Source: JAGLHV01 sp023132075 [NCBI: bacterium] (GTDB lineage: Bacteria; CBDUZB01; JAGLHV01). From it: a stretch of DNA of 5,356 bases. The DNA is taken from positions 1-5,356 of the forward strand of contig JAGLYT010000116.1 of the NCBI GenBank assembly GCA_023132075.1. Reading direction: 5' to 3'. The notes beneath the pieces were generated by a model. It was not told the DNA's origin and searched no databases. It worked only from the letters and a program-made list of their open reading frames with translations. Of the stretch, positions 1 to 5,356 are shown piece after piece. The stretch's first letter is position 1. The number at the start of each line of letters is the position of its first letter. Position numbers and translations under genes: made by a program.

Positions 1-142
1 GGGTAACAAACTGTTTTGCAGAAGAGGTCATCACACAAATCACTTTTGCCCGTAATTTCACCAGTTTCCTGACTAAATCACAAATTTTATAAGCGGCAAT
101 ACTACCGCTAATACCTAAAACAATAGTTTTATTCGTTAACAC
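1..142 (-). CDS. coaBC: Phosphopantothenoylcysteine decarboxylase / phosphopantothenate-cysteine ligase, N-terminal fragment (cut by the window edge)
   Basis: CoaBC (Dfp) is the two-domain enzyme of coenzyme A synthesis: it joins cysteine to 4'-phosphopantothenate and then decarboxylates the product using FMN. Only the first 47 codons of the N-terminal CoaC flavoprotein domain are present. The visible protein reads VLTNKTIVLGISGSIAAYK at its start. The GISGSIAAYK segment is the family's nucleotide/flavin-binding first strand and loop, and the later VICVMTSSAKQFVT matches the family's second strand followed by its conserved T..A..FV segment. The start is a GTG at 142-140, chosen because an in-frame TAA lies five codons upstream (157-155) and a GAGGG ribosome binding site sits seven bases before it. 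The gene follows rpoZ by 59 bp with no terminator between them, as in the common gmk-rpoZ-coaBC arrangement. The ligase domain is outside the window, so a stand-alone decarboxylase cannot be excluded. Confidence 0.88.
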   Translation of the reverse strand, partial: MLTNKTIVLGISGSIAAYKICDLVRKLVKLRAKVICVMTSSAKQFVT

Positions 143-149
143 ACCTATA

Positions 150-154
150 CCCTC
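150..154 (-). promoter_or_regulatory. Ribosome binding site of coaBC
   Basis: The minus strand reads GAGGG followed by seven bases (TATAGGT) and then the GTG start at 142-140. The site supports this non-ATG start. The only alternative upstream is bounded by a stop at 157-155, and no ATG lies close by in frame. Confidence 0.7.
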
Positions 155-201
155 TTAAATAAAAAATCGGTTCTTTTATAAACACTAAAAATATTTGTTT
201 T

Positions 202-480
202 TTACTTTTTCTTTTTAGAAGACTTTACTTCTTTTGGGGAAGACTTTTCGTCACTTATTGCTTCCTTCTCTGATTTCTCTTTAATCTCTTTTTTGTTTAC
301 TTTTTTCAAAAGTATATTCTGAAGAGCTTCTTTTGCCAGAAAATAATTATTTTTGAATTCTTTACTTTTTTTCTTCCTTAAAAGTCGAGCATGTTGGATT
401 GATAAATACACTAACTCATATTTACACATCTTTGCATCCAAAACCATTTCTTCAAACAACTCTGTTTTTTCATTACTCAT
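202..480 (-). CDS. rpoZ: DNA-directed RNA polymerase omega subunit
   Basis: Omega is the small RNA polymerase subunit that binds the beta' subunit and helps assembly of the core enzyme. The 92-residue product, counted from the ATG at 480-478, keeps the family core: KYELVYLSIQHARLL (residues 20-34) corresponds to the usual 'N+xELVxxAxxRAxxL' helix, and FLAKEALQNILLKKV (47-61) to the second helix, which usually reads 'ALxEIxxGKI'. Similarity is modest, so the position directly after gmk and before coaBC is an important part of the call. Residues 62-92 are a tail made almost only of K, E and S, ending in four lysines, and are probably disordered. An in-frame GTG at 489-487 would add three residues, but it lies within the Shine-Dalgarno sequence and is the less likely start. 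The gene follows gmk with a 57-bp gap. Confidence 0.82.
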   Translation of the reverse strand: MSNEKTELFEEMVLDAKMCKYELVYLSIQHARLLRKKKSKEFKNNYFLAKEALQNILLKKVNKKEIKEKSEKEAISDEKSSPKEVKSSKKKK

Positions 481-486
481 TTTTTC

Positions 487-495
487 CACCTCTTT
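487..495 (-). promoter_or_regulatory. Ribosome binding site of rpoZ (decides the start)
   Basis: The minus strand reads AAAGAGGTG, six bases (GAAAAA), then ATG at 480-478. The match to the 16S anti-Shine-Dalgarno sequence is long and the spacing is good. The last three bases of the site are the GTG at 489-487, which would be the start of a three-codon longer reading frame but would leave that start without a binding site of its own. Confidence 0.8.
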
Positions 496-537
496 TCATG
501 AATTTTTAAATATTTAAATATTACAAAAAACAACCCC

Positions 538-1194
538 CTATTCTTTTAGATTATAGTCAAAAAAATTATTCAGTGTATTCTTTAAATAAAAACTTCTCAT
601 TCGCATTTGTTCTCCCATGACTATATTTTTTAAATACTCCGTTGCTTTTTCTATCTTATCATTTATAATCAGGTAATCATATTTTTTAATTTCTTTTAGT
701 TCTTTCCTTGCATTTTCCAATCTTATTTTTATTGTTTTTTCGTTATCTTTTTTTCTCGCCCGTAATCTTTTTTCTAATATCTTCATTGAAGGAGGCATTA
801 TAAATATTAGAACGCTGTTTAAAGGGTATTTCTCTTTTATTTTTAGTCCTCCCTGCACATCAATATCGGAAATTACATTCTTTCCCGCACTCAAACAATC
901 CTCTAAAAAATCTTTGGGAGTTCCATAATAATAACCATGAACCGTTGCCCATTCAGACATTTTTTTCTGTTTAATTTTTTTAATAAAATCATTTTCCGGG
1001 AGGAAAAAATAATCTCTCCCATTTTTTTCTCCCTTACGGGCCGGACGGGTAGTCATCGATATTGAAAAAGTAAGATTGGGAACAACTTTTAGGACTCTTT
1101 TACACAAAGTAGTCTTTCCCCCTCCTGAAGGAGCGGATATAATAAATATTATTCCCTTAAAGATATCATCATTTTTTTTATGTTTTTTATCCAT
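538..1194 (-). CDS. gmk: Guanylate kinase
   Basis: Guanylate kinase phosphorylates GMP to GDP with ATP in the cytoplasm and is essential for GTP and dGTP supply. The 218-residue protein has the full domain set. The P-loop is APSGGGKT at residues 21-28 with Lys27 and Thr28. The GMP-binding signature TTRPARKGEKNGRDYFF is at 48-64, and YYYGTPK, a further GMP-contacting segment, at 88-94. A SDIDVQGG strand is at 109-116, the arginine-rich lid region (RLRARKKD) at 143-150, and the DYLIIND strand at 173-179. Length is close to the family norm of about 200, with a charged 14-residue N-terminal extension (MDKKHKKNDDIFKG). The start has only a weak AAAGG site 11 bases upstream, but no other ATG, GTG or TTG start precedes the P-loop. 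The gene ends with TAG. It lies downstream of a repeat-filled gap, so it probably begins its own transcription unit with rpoZ and coaBC, though no clear promoter is visible. Confidence 0.96.
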   Translation of the reverse strand: MDKKHKKNDDIFKGIIFIISAPSGGGKTTLCKRVLKVVPNLTFSISMTTRPARKGEKNGRDYFFLPENDFIKKIKQKKMSEWATVHGYYYGTPKDFLEDCLSAGKNVISDIDVQGGLKIKEKYPLNSVLIFIMPPSMKILEKRLRARKKDNEKTIKIRLENARKELKEIKKYDYLIINDKIEKATEYLKNIVMGEQMRMRSFYLKNTLNNFFDYNLKE

Positions 1195-1259
1195 CCTATT
1201 TTATACCTTTGTCTTTTTTCTTTAACTTTGTGCCTATCTTTAATTGTGTCTTTTGTTTT

Positions 1260-1343
1260 GAATTTTGTATTTCGTATTTTGAATTTGCCTGTCCTCCAGT
1301 CTGTAAGGAGGGTTTAGTATTTCGAATTTAGTATTTAGTATTT
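1260..1343. repeat. Degenerate AT-rich repeat array of GTATTT and GAATTT words
   Basis: On the plus strand GTATTT occurs five times (1267, 1274, 1317, 1331, 1338) and GAATTT three times (1260, 1281, 1324), often with a TTC or TTA linker. The array is split by a GC-richer piece at about 1287-1312 that carries a small hairpin. On either side of that piece are similar segments: GTATTTCGTATTTTGAATTT on the left (1267-1286) and GTATTTCGAATTTAGTATTT on the right (1317-1336). No reading frame covers it. The role is unknown; it resembles simple intergenic repeats and not a protein-binding array with fixed spacing. Confidence 0.6.
1293..1311. repeat. Small hairpin (CCTCC / GGAGG) inside the AT-rich array
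   Basis: The plus strand reads CCTCC, a nine-base loop AGTCTGTAA, then GGAGG, giving a perfect five-base-pair stem. The surrounding bases from about 1287 to 1312 are clearly richer in G and C than the flanking AT-rich array. This suggests a separate short element placed within the array. No T-run follows on either strand, so it does not look like an intrinsic terminator. It may be a dispersed palindromic element, but one copy cannot show that. Confidence 0.4.
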
Positions 1344-1373
1344 ATTTTTTATCTCTCTTTTTATCTGTTGTCT

Positions 1374-1394
1374 ATGGACTATGGACTATGGACT
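1374..1394. repeat. Tandem heptamer ATGGACT, three perfect copies
   Basis: Three head-to-tail copies of ATGGACT occupy 1374-1380, 1381-1387 and 1388-1394 with no mismatch, and a CT at 1372-1373 matches the end of a further copy. The minus strand reads AGTCCAT three times. The unit length of seven means the array would shift frame if translated, and no gene covers it. Function is unknown; strand slippage is the likely origin. Confidence 0.85.
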
Positions 1395-1407
1395 GCCTTT
1401 ATCTTTT

Positions 1408-1441
1408 AACCAATTCAACAAATTCAAACCAATATAACCAA
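1408..1441. repeat. Short AACCAA / AATTCAA repeat cluster
   Basis: The plus strand carries AACCAA at 1408-1413, 1427-1432 and 1436-1441, with CAATTCAA (1411-1418) and CAAATTCAA (1419-1427) between the first two. The minus strand therefore reads as alternating TTGGTT and TTGAATT words. It begins ten bases after the rluD stop codon, which is at 1454-1452. The composition differs from the two other repeat types in the same gap. No function can be assigned. Confidence 0.5.
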
Positions 1442-1451
1442 TGCACCGTAT

Positions 1452-2432
1452 TTATAATTTATAACTTTTTTCCAATAATTTTAATGTTTCGTTAAAATCA
1501 TCAGGTATCGGCGCTGTAAATTTAATTCTTTTTTTTTGTTCTGGATGTACAAAATCCAATTCATACGCATGTAATAATTGCCTTTTTATTTTTTTTTCTC
1601 CTATAGTCCATTTTGAAGAATAATCCCTGTCTCCCAATATCGGATAACCTATATAAGCAAGATGCACCCGAACTTGATGTGTACGCCCTGTTTTAGGCTT
1701 AACTTCCAATAAAGTAAAATCCGCAAAACGTTTCAACACCTTAAACCGGGTAATTGCTTCTTTCCCTGCAAAAGAACCGACTGCCATTTTTTTTCTTTCA
1801 TATACCGATCTTCCTAAAGGGGCAACAATTTCCCCTTTTTCATCTTTTATTTCCCCGGATACCAAAGCCCAATAAGTTTTTTTTATTTCCCTTTTTTGAA
1901 ACTGTTTAGCCAAAAAAAATTGGGTTGTTTTTGTTTTAGCTACCAATATTATTCCGGAAGTATCCTTGTCTAAACGATGAACAATCCCCGGCCGATTATC
2001 CTCATAAGCAACAAAATCTTTCCATCCAGATGATTTTTTTTTATCTTTTGCTGCCGAATCCATTGCATAATATAAAAGCGCATTAACTAATGTGCCGTTT
2101 GGATGCCCGCATGCCGGATGAACAACCATTCCTGCCTGTTTATTTAAAACAATTATCTCTTCATCCTCATATATTATATTCAGAGGAATATTTTGTGCTT
2201 GAATATTTTCACTTCTTGCCGGCAAGAAAGTGATTTCAATAATTTCATCTTTTTTTATTAAATAATTAACTTTCGGGAAAAAATCTACTATCTTTACTTT
2301 TTGTTCCTTGATTAACTTTTGAAAATAATTCCGTGAATAATCAGGGAAATAATCAGCCAGGTAAGTATCTATTCTTATTTTTTCTTTTTTACTTATAATC
2401 TTAATTGTCTTCGAAAAATTATCATTTATCAT
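1452..2432 (-). CDS. rluD: RluA-family 23S rRNA pseudouridine synthase (RluD-like)
   Basis: The enzyme isomerises specific uridines in rRNA to pseudouridine. RluD acts on helix 69 of 23S rRNA, though the exact target here is an inference. The 326-residue protein has an N-terminal S4 RNA-binding domain (about 15-70, including RIDTYLADYFPDYSRNYFQK). The catalytic domain follows: NKQAGMVVHPACGHPNGTLV at 97-116, the family motif HRLDKDTSG at 152-160 with catalytic Asp155, and KPKTGRTHQVRVHLAYIGYP at 245-264. Length matches S4-containing RluA/RluD enzymes. A lysine-rich stretch at 126-146 before the motif looks slightly longer than in Escherichia coli RluD. The start ATG at 2432-2430 lies inside the end of lgt, overlapping it by 11 bases, with only an A-rich AAAGAA upstream, so translation is probably coupled to lgt. 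It is the last gene of its cluster; repeats follow it. Confidence 0.92.
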   Translation of the reverse strand: MINDNFSKTIKIISKKEKIRIDTYLADYFPDYSRNYFQKLIKEQKVKIVDFFPKVNYLIKKDEIIEITFLPARSENIQAQNIPLNIIYEDEEIIVLNKQAGMVVHPACGHPNGTLVNALLYYAMDSAAKDKKKSSGWKDFVAYEDNRPGIVHRLDKDTSGIILVAKTKTTQFFLAKQFQKREIKKTYWALVSGEIKDEKGEIVAPLGRSVYERKKMAVGSFAGKEAITRFKVLKRFADFTLLEVKPKTGRTHQVRVHLAYIGYPILGDRDYSSKWTIGEKKIKRQLLHAYELDFVHPEQKKRIKFTAPIPDDFNETLKLLEKSYKL

Positions 2433-3195
2433 TTTTTTCTTTTTTATTATTCCTAAATCGATAATAAATTCCTATTGCTACACAAAAAATAATTAAAGAT
2501 ATAATTTGAAAAACGGAAAAACAACCGATTGTCGCACCTCTTTCATCTCCTCTCCAAAATTCTATAAAAAAACGAAAAACAGAATAGCAAATAATATAAA
2601 ATATAAATATCTGCCCTTTATAGCGTTTATGTTTTTCCATTTGTAATAAAAAAAGAAAAATCATAAAGTTCCCTACGGAAGAATATATCTGTGTAGGATG
2701 AATTTTAATGCCTAAAGGAGCTAAACTATAAGGATTTTTAAAAATCACTCCGCACCAAGAAGAAGAAACCTTTCCATAGCAACATCCGGCACAAAAACAA
2801 CCTATTCGCCCTATACTGTGCCCCAAAGCAATTACCGGAGCATATAAATCCGCTATTTCCCATAAATCAAGCCGTTTCTTAAATATAAAAACAATGGCAG
2901 CTAAAATAGCGACAATAAACCCGCCATAGAAAACCAATCCCCCTTTCCATATTTTAAAAATTTCCATAGGACTGGAAAGATAAAAAGAAAAATTTACGAA
3001 ACCATCTAAAATCCTTGCCCCAATAATACCGGAAATTAAAATAATTAAAGTTAAATCATAAATAAGTTCCTCTTCTATGTTCCGTTTTTTAGCTCTATAA
3101 AGAAGCACTTTTAAACCTATCAAAAAAGCCAATGCCATAAAAAAACCATAAGTATGAATTGTAAAAAAAGAAGTTTTTAATAATATTGGATACAT
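2422..3195 (-). CDS. lgt: Phosphatidylglycerol-prolipoprotein diacylglyceryl transferase
   Basis: Lgt is a cytoplasmic-membrane enzyme that moves diacylglycerol from phosphatidylglycerol to the lipobox cysteine of prolipoproteins, the first step of lipoprotein maturation. The 257-residue protein is strongly hydrophobic with about seven membrane segments (roughly 12-32, 45-65, 86-105, 115-133, 174-186, 195-212, 226-246). Family motifs are IHTYGFFMALAFLIG at 13-27, GGLVFYGGFIVA at 85-96, the Lgt signature GHSIGRIGCFCAGCCYG at 125-141 with Arg130, HPTQIYSS at 166-173 and FRFFIEFWRGD at 207-217. Tyr90 stands where E. coli Lgt has an important histidine (His103); I recall this as a common variant. 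The signature segment carries four cysteines (133, 135, 138, 139). The start ATG is two bases after the lspA stop and has an AAAAGG site in the end of lspA. The stop overlaps rluD. Confidence 0.95.
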   Translation of the reverse strand: MYPILLKTSFFTIHTYGFFMALAFLIGLKVLLYRAKKRNIEEELIYDLTLIILISGIIGARILDGFVNFSFYLSSPMEIFKIWKGGLVFYGGFIVAILAAIVFIFKKRLDLWEIADLYAPVIALGHSIGRIGCFCAGCCYGKVSSSWCGVIFKNPYSLAPLGIKIHPTQIYSSVGNFMIFLFLLQMEKHKRYKGQIFIFYIICYSVFRFFIEFWRGDERGATIGCFSVFQIISLIIFCVAIGIYYRFRNNKKEKNDK

Positions 3196-3197
3196 TT

Positions 3198-3656
3198 TTA
3201 CCTTTTAAACAGCAACAACAGTTTGGATTTTTTCCCTAAAATCGTAAATAAAAAAATCATAGAAATTCCGATACAAATAAAAGTATCGGCAAAATTAAAA
3301 ATAGGCCAAATACGAAAATCAAAAAAATCAACCACTTCTCCCCGGACTATCCGATCAAAAAGATTGCCTAAAATACCTCCTAAAATAAAACCCAGAGGTA
3401 AACAAAAAAAATATTCTTCCTTACTCAATTTCCTGTACAGAGAAACAACTATTATTATTCCAACAAAAGAAATTATAATAAAAAAAAAGTTTCCCTGCGG
3501 AAAAATCCCAAAAGCAGCTCCTCTATTTACAATATAGGTAAAGTGAAAAACATTTTTTATTACGGGTATAGATTGTCCCAAATCCATTTTATTAACCACT
3601 AATAACTTGGTAATTATATCCAAAAAAAATACACCTAAGGCAACAACATAAAACAT
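3198..3656 (-). CDS. lspA: Lipoprotein signal peptidase (signal peptidase II)
   Basis: LspA is an aspartyl protease of the cytoplasmic membrane that cuts the signal peptide from diacylglyceryl-modified prolipoproteins, the step after Lgt. The 152-residue protein has the expected length and four membrane segments (about 2-21, 57-74, 83-100, 121-140). The conserved blocks are all present: NRGAAFG at 44-50, GGILGNLFDR at 93-102, VVDFFDF at 108-114 and FNFADTFICIG at 120-130. The catalytic aspartate pair is Asp110 and Asp124 by comparison with the family. The start ATG at 3656-3654 is supported by an AAGGGAG site six bases upstream. It lies 33 bp after ileS and two bases before lgt, a typical ileS-lspA pairing, and the C-terminal codons contain the lgt ribosome binding site. 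Confidence 0.97.
   Translation of the reverse strand: MFYVVALGVFFLDIITKLLVVNKMDLGQSIPVIKNVFHFTYIVNRGAAFGIFPQGNFFFIIISFVGIIIVVSLYRKLSKEEYFFCLPLGFILGGILGNLFDRIVRGEVVDFFDFRIWPIFNFADTFICIGISMIFLFTILGKKSKLLLLFKR
3201..3206 (-). promoter_or_regulatory. Ribosome binding site of lgt, inside the lspA 3' end
   Basis: The minus strand reads AAAAGG then TAAAA and the ATG of lgt at 3195-3193, a spacing of five bases. The site overlaps the last sense codons (AAA AGG) of lspA and the TAA stop lies within the spacer. Ribosomes finishing lspA therefore stop on the lgt start region, which favours coupled translation. Confidence 0.75.
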
Positions 3657-3662
3657 ACTTGT

Positions 3663-3669
3663 CTCCCTT
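3663..3669 (-). promoter_or_regulatory. Ribosome binding site of lspA
   Basis: The minus strand reads AAGGGAG followed by six bases (ACAAGT) and ATG at 3656-3654. It lies in the 33-bp gap after the ileS stop at 3692-3690. The gap holds no hairpin, so readthrough from ileS into lspA is expected. Confidence 0.75.
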
Positions 3670-3689
3670 AATTTTTTTATCTTACAAAA

Positions 3690-5356
3690 TTATGCATTGC
3701 AAACCATATTTTCTACTACTTTTAAGCAACGCTGACAAAGTTGCGGATGGCTGCTATCTTCTCCCACACATTTACTATAATTCCAGCAACGCACACATTT
3801 TTTCCCCGGAGCAAAAGAAACGACTATTTTTAAAGGAAGCAAATTTTCATCACTATATGCATCGGGAGAACCATCACTATTAAAAAAATCTACTTGGGAA
3901 ACAATAAAAACCGTTGTCCAGACATTTTTGTTTTCCTGTAAAAACCGATACCAATCTGCATCGGCGGTATAAATTTCTATTTTTGCTTCTAAGGAATTAC
4001 CTATTATTTTCGCACCGCGTGCTTTCTCCAGTGCTCTGGTCACAATCCCTTTAACCTTTAATATTTTTTCCCATTTTTCTCCCAACCCATTGTTCTCCAA
4101 TTCTTTATTCTCCCGGGGAAAATCAGAAAGAAAAACACTCTTTTCTTTTTGAAACAAATATGGCCAAACCTCTTCACAAGTATGGGAAAGAACCGGTGCT
4201 AATAACTTAACTATATTCAACAAAATATCAAACATTACGGTCTGAGCTGATTTTCTTTCTCTGGAATCCGCAGAAAAAGTATATAATCTATCTTTTAAAA
4301 CATCTAAATAAAATGAAGAAAGTTCTACGGCACAAAAATTATGAATTAACTTATAGACCCGATGAAATTGATATTCCCGATACCCGCGAATTACTTCTCC
4401 GATTAGTTTTTGTAGTTTGTGCAGTGCCCACTTATCGATTTCTTCTAATTCCTCATAAGAAACCTTCTGCTCAACATTAAAATCACTAAGATTCGCCAAT
4501 AAATACCGTATAGTATTGCGAATGCGCCGATATGTATCTACAGATTGACTAACAATTTCATCAGAAAGGCGTATGTCTTCCGAATAATTTTCCGAAGAAA
4601 CCCATAACCGCAAAATATCCGCCCCATAATCTTTAATTATTTCCTGAGGGGCAATAACATTTCCTGAAGATTTACTCATTTTTTTCCCTTCCCCATCAAC
4701 TATAAATCCATGAGTTAAAACAGAACGAAAAGGTGCTTTATCCTGTAAAGCACAGGAAATCAATAAAGAAACCTGAAACCATCCTCTATGCTGATCTGAA
4801 CCCTCCAGGTATAAATCGGCAGGCCAGGAAAGAAAATCCTTTTCTTTTAACACCGTCTCACCACTTACCGCAGAATCAAACCATACATCTAATATGTCTT
4901 CTTCTTTTCTAAATACTTTCTTGCCACATTTTTGACACTTAATTTCTGGAGATAAAATTTCTTCCGGTTTTCTGAAAAACCAGCTATCAGAACCTTCCTT
5001 ATCAAATAATTGTTCTACTTTTTCTATTGCTTCTTCACTCAATAAGGGTTCGTTACACCCTTGACAGTAAAAAATCGGTATAGGAATTCCCCAATAACGT
5101 TGTCGGGAAAGACACCAATCAGGCCGGTTTTCCACCATTGCTTTCATTCTTTTTTCACCTGTAGAAGGAATCCAATTTACTTTCCCGCTTTCTGCAAAAG
5201 CAACATGCCTTAAGTTATTTTTATCTACCTGCATAAACCACTGTTCGGTAGAACGAAAAATGACCGGATTTTTACAACGCCAGCAATGAGGGTAAGAATG
5301 GACGATCTCTTTAGTGTAAAGAAGATTCCCTAATTCTTTAATTTTTTCAATGATTT
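3690..5356 (-). CDS. ileS: Isoleucyl-tRNA synthetase, C-terminal 554 residues (5' end cut by the window edge)
   Basis: IleRS charges tRNA-Ile with isoleucine in the cytoplasm. The frame is open to the right edge; the first full codon is at 5354-5352, so the ATG at 5234 is internal and not the start. Numbering from that codon, HCWRCKNPVIFRSTEQWF (23-40) is the class I IleRS segment after the editing domain. RPDWCLSRQRYWGIPIP follows at about 77-93. A metal-binding-like insertion has Cys97/Cys100 and Cys140/Cys143. DVWFDS is at 156-161, GSDQHRGWFQ at 185-194 and the KMSKS loop at 225-229 (bases 4682-4668). The anticodon-binding helical domain follows, ending in a zinc site with Cys520, Cys523, Cys540 and Cys543. 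The HIGH motif and most of the editing domain lie beyond the edge; full IleRS is usually above 900 residues. It heads the ileS-lspA-lgt-rluD cluster as far as the window shows. Confidence 0.97.
   Translation of the reverse strand, partial: IIEKIKELGNLLYTKEIVHSYPHCWRCKNPVIFRSTEQWFMQVDKNNLRHVAFAESGKVNWIPSTGEKRMKAMVENRPDWCLSRQRYWGIPIPIFYCQGCNEPLLSEEAIEKVEQLFDKEGSDSWFFRKPEEILSPEIKCQKCGKKVFRKEEDILDVWFDSAVSGETVLKEKDFLSWPADLYLEGSDQHRGWFQVSLLISCALQDKAPFRSVLTHGFIVDGEGKKMSKSSGNVIAPQEIIKDYGADILRLWVSSENYSEDIRLSDEIVSQSVDTYRRIRNTIRYLLANLSDFNVEQKVSYEELEEIDKWALHKLQKLIGEVIRGYREYQFHRVYKLIHNFCAVELSSFYLDVLKDRLYTFSADSRERKSAQTVMFDILLNIVKLLAPVLSHTCEEVWPYLFQKEKSVFLSDFPRENKELENNGLGEKWEKILKVKGIVTRALEKARGAKIIGNSLEAKIEIYTADADWYRFLQENKNVWTTVFIVSQVDFFNSDGSPDAYSDENLLPLKIVVSFAPGKKCVRCWNYSKCVGEDSSHPQLCQRCLKVVENMVCNA

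Noticed and set aside
509-522. Perfect 14-base palindrome AATATTTAAATATT between gmk and rpoZ
   Set aside because: It is composed only of A and T in an AT-rich gap, where such palindromes arise easily. It has no U-run or GC stem to act as a terminator and no partner site suggesting an operator.
1198-1205. TATAAAAT on the minus strand just upstream of gmk as a -10 promoter element
   Set aside because: It would place the transcription start at or inside the gmk ATG. The nearest -35-like word (TTAAAG) is only 14 bases away, and AT-rich sequence gives many such matches.
1293-1311. Hairpin as an intrinsic terminator after rluD
   Set aside because: The stem is only five base pairs and no run of T follows it on either strand. 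It is also about 140 bases past the rluD stop.
1260-1441. Repeats as a CRISPR array
   Set aside because: Units are 6-7 bases, directly adjacent or irregularly spaced, with no unique spacers of constant length and no cas gene nearby.
3223-3537. Plus-strand open frame of 104 codons
   Set aside because: It lies wholly antisense to lspA, whose catalytic motifs are intact. Its product is a low-complexity K/I/P-rich sequence with no recognisable family.
3659-3883. Plus-strand open frame of 74 codons
   Set aside because: It is antisense to the zinc-binding end of ileS and the ileS-lspA gap, has no recognisable domain, and overlaps well-supported coding sequence.
5232-5234. ATG as the start of a shorter IleRS or separate gene
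   Set aside because: The same frame stays open upstream to the window edge and encodes conserved IleRS sequence (HCWRCKNPVIFR), so this methionine is internal.

Overview
The window is an AT-rich stretch of bacterial chromosome with every supported gene on the minus strand, so transcription runs from high to low coordinates. In that direction the genes are ileS (3' part only, cut by the right edge), lspA, lgt, an rluD-like pseudouridine synthase, a 257-bp non-coding gap full of short repeats, gmk, rpoZ, and the first 47 codons of coaBC (cut by the left edge). All are housekeeping genes. None is broken internally, and I see no tRNA, rRNA, CRISPR array, transposase or phage gene.

Right block (about 1452-5356): ileS, lspA, lgt and rluD are packed tightly, with a 33-bp gap, a 2-bp gap and an 11-bp overlap between successive genes. 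This looks like one operon. LspA and Lgt are successive enzymes of bacterial lipoprotein maturation, so the organism makes membrane-anchored lipoproteins. IleRS and the RluA-family enzyme serve translation and rRNA maturation.

Middle gap (1195-1451): no gene is visible. It holds at least three unrelated kinds of short repeat: an AT-rich array of GTATTT and GAATTT words, three perfect copies of the heptamer ATGGACT, and three AACCAA words with AATTCAA between them. A small CCTCC/GGAGG hairpin sits inside the AT-rich array. This is the only part of the window that its genes do not explain, and it is the main point for follow-up.

Left block (1-1194): gmk, rpoZ and coaBC form a gene trio found in many bacteria (GMP phosphorylation, RNA polymerase omega subunit, coenzyme A synthesis). 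The omega gene most likely starts at the ATG at 480-478 and not at the GTG nine bases upstream, because that GTG lies inside the ribosome binding site.

Organism: standard code (TGG for Trp, TGA used as a stop), AT-rich, lysine- and isoleucine-rich proteins, clear Shine-Dalgarno sites on most genes, and a repeat-filled intergenic gap. This fits an uncultured bacterial lineage; from recollection of similar intergenic repeats I would guess an Omnitrophota-like group, with low confidence. I found no convincing evidence of an undescribed system; the repeat-filled gap is the only candidate for something unusual.
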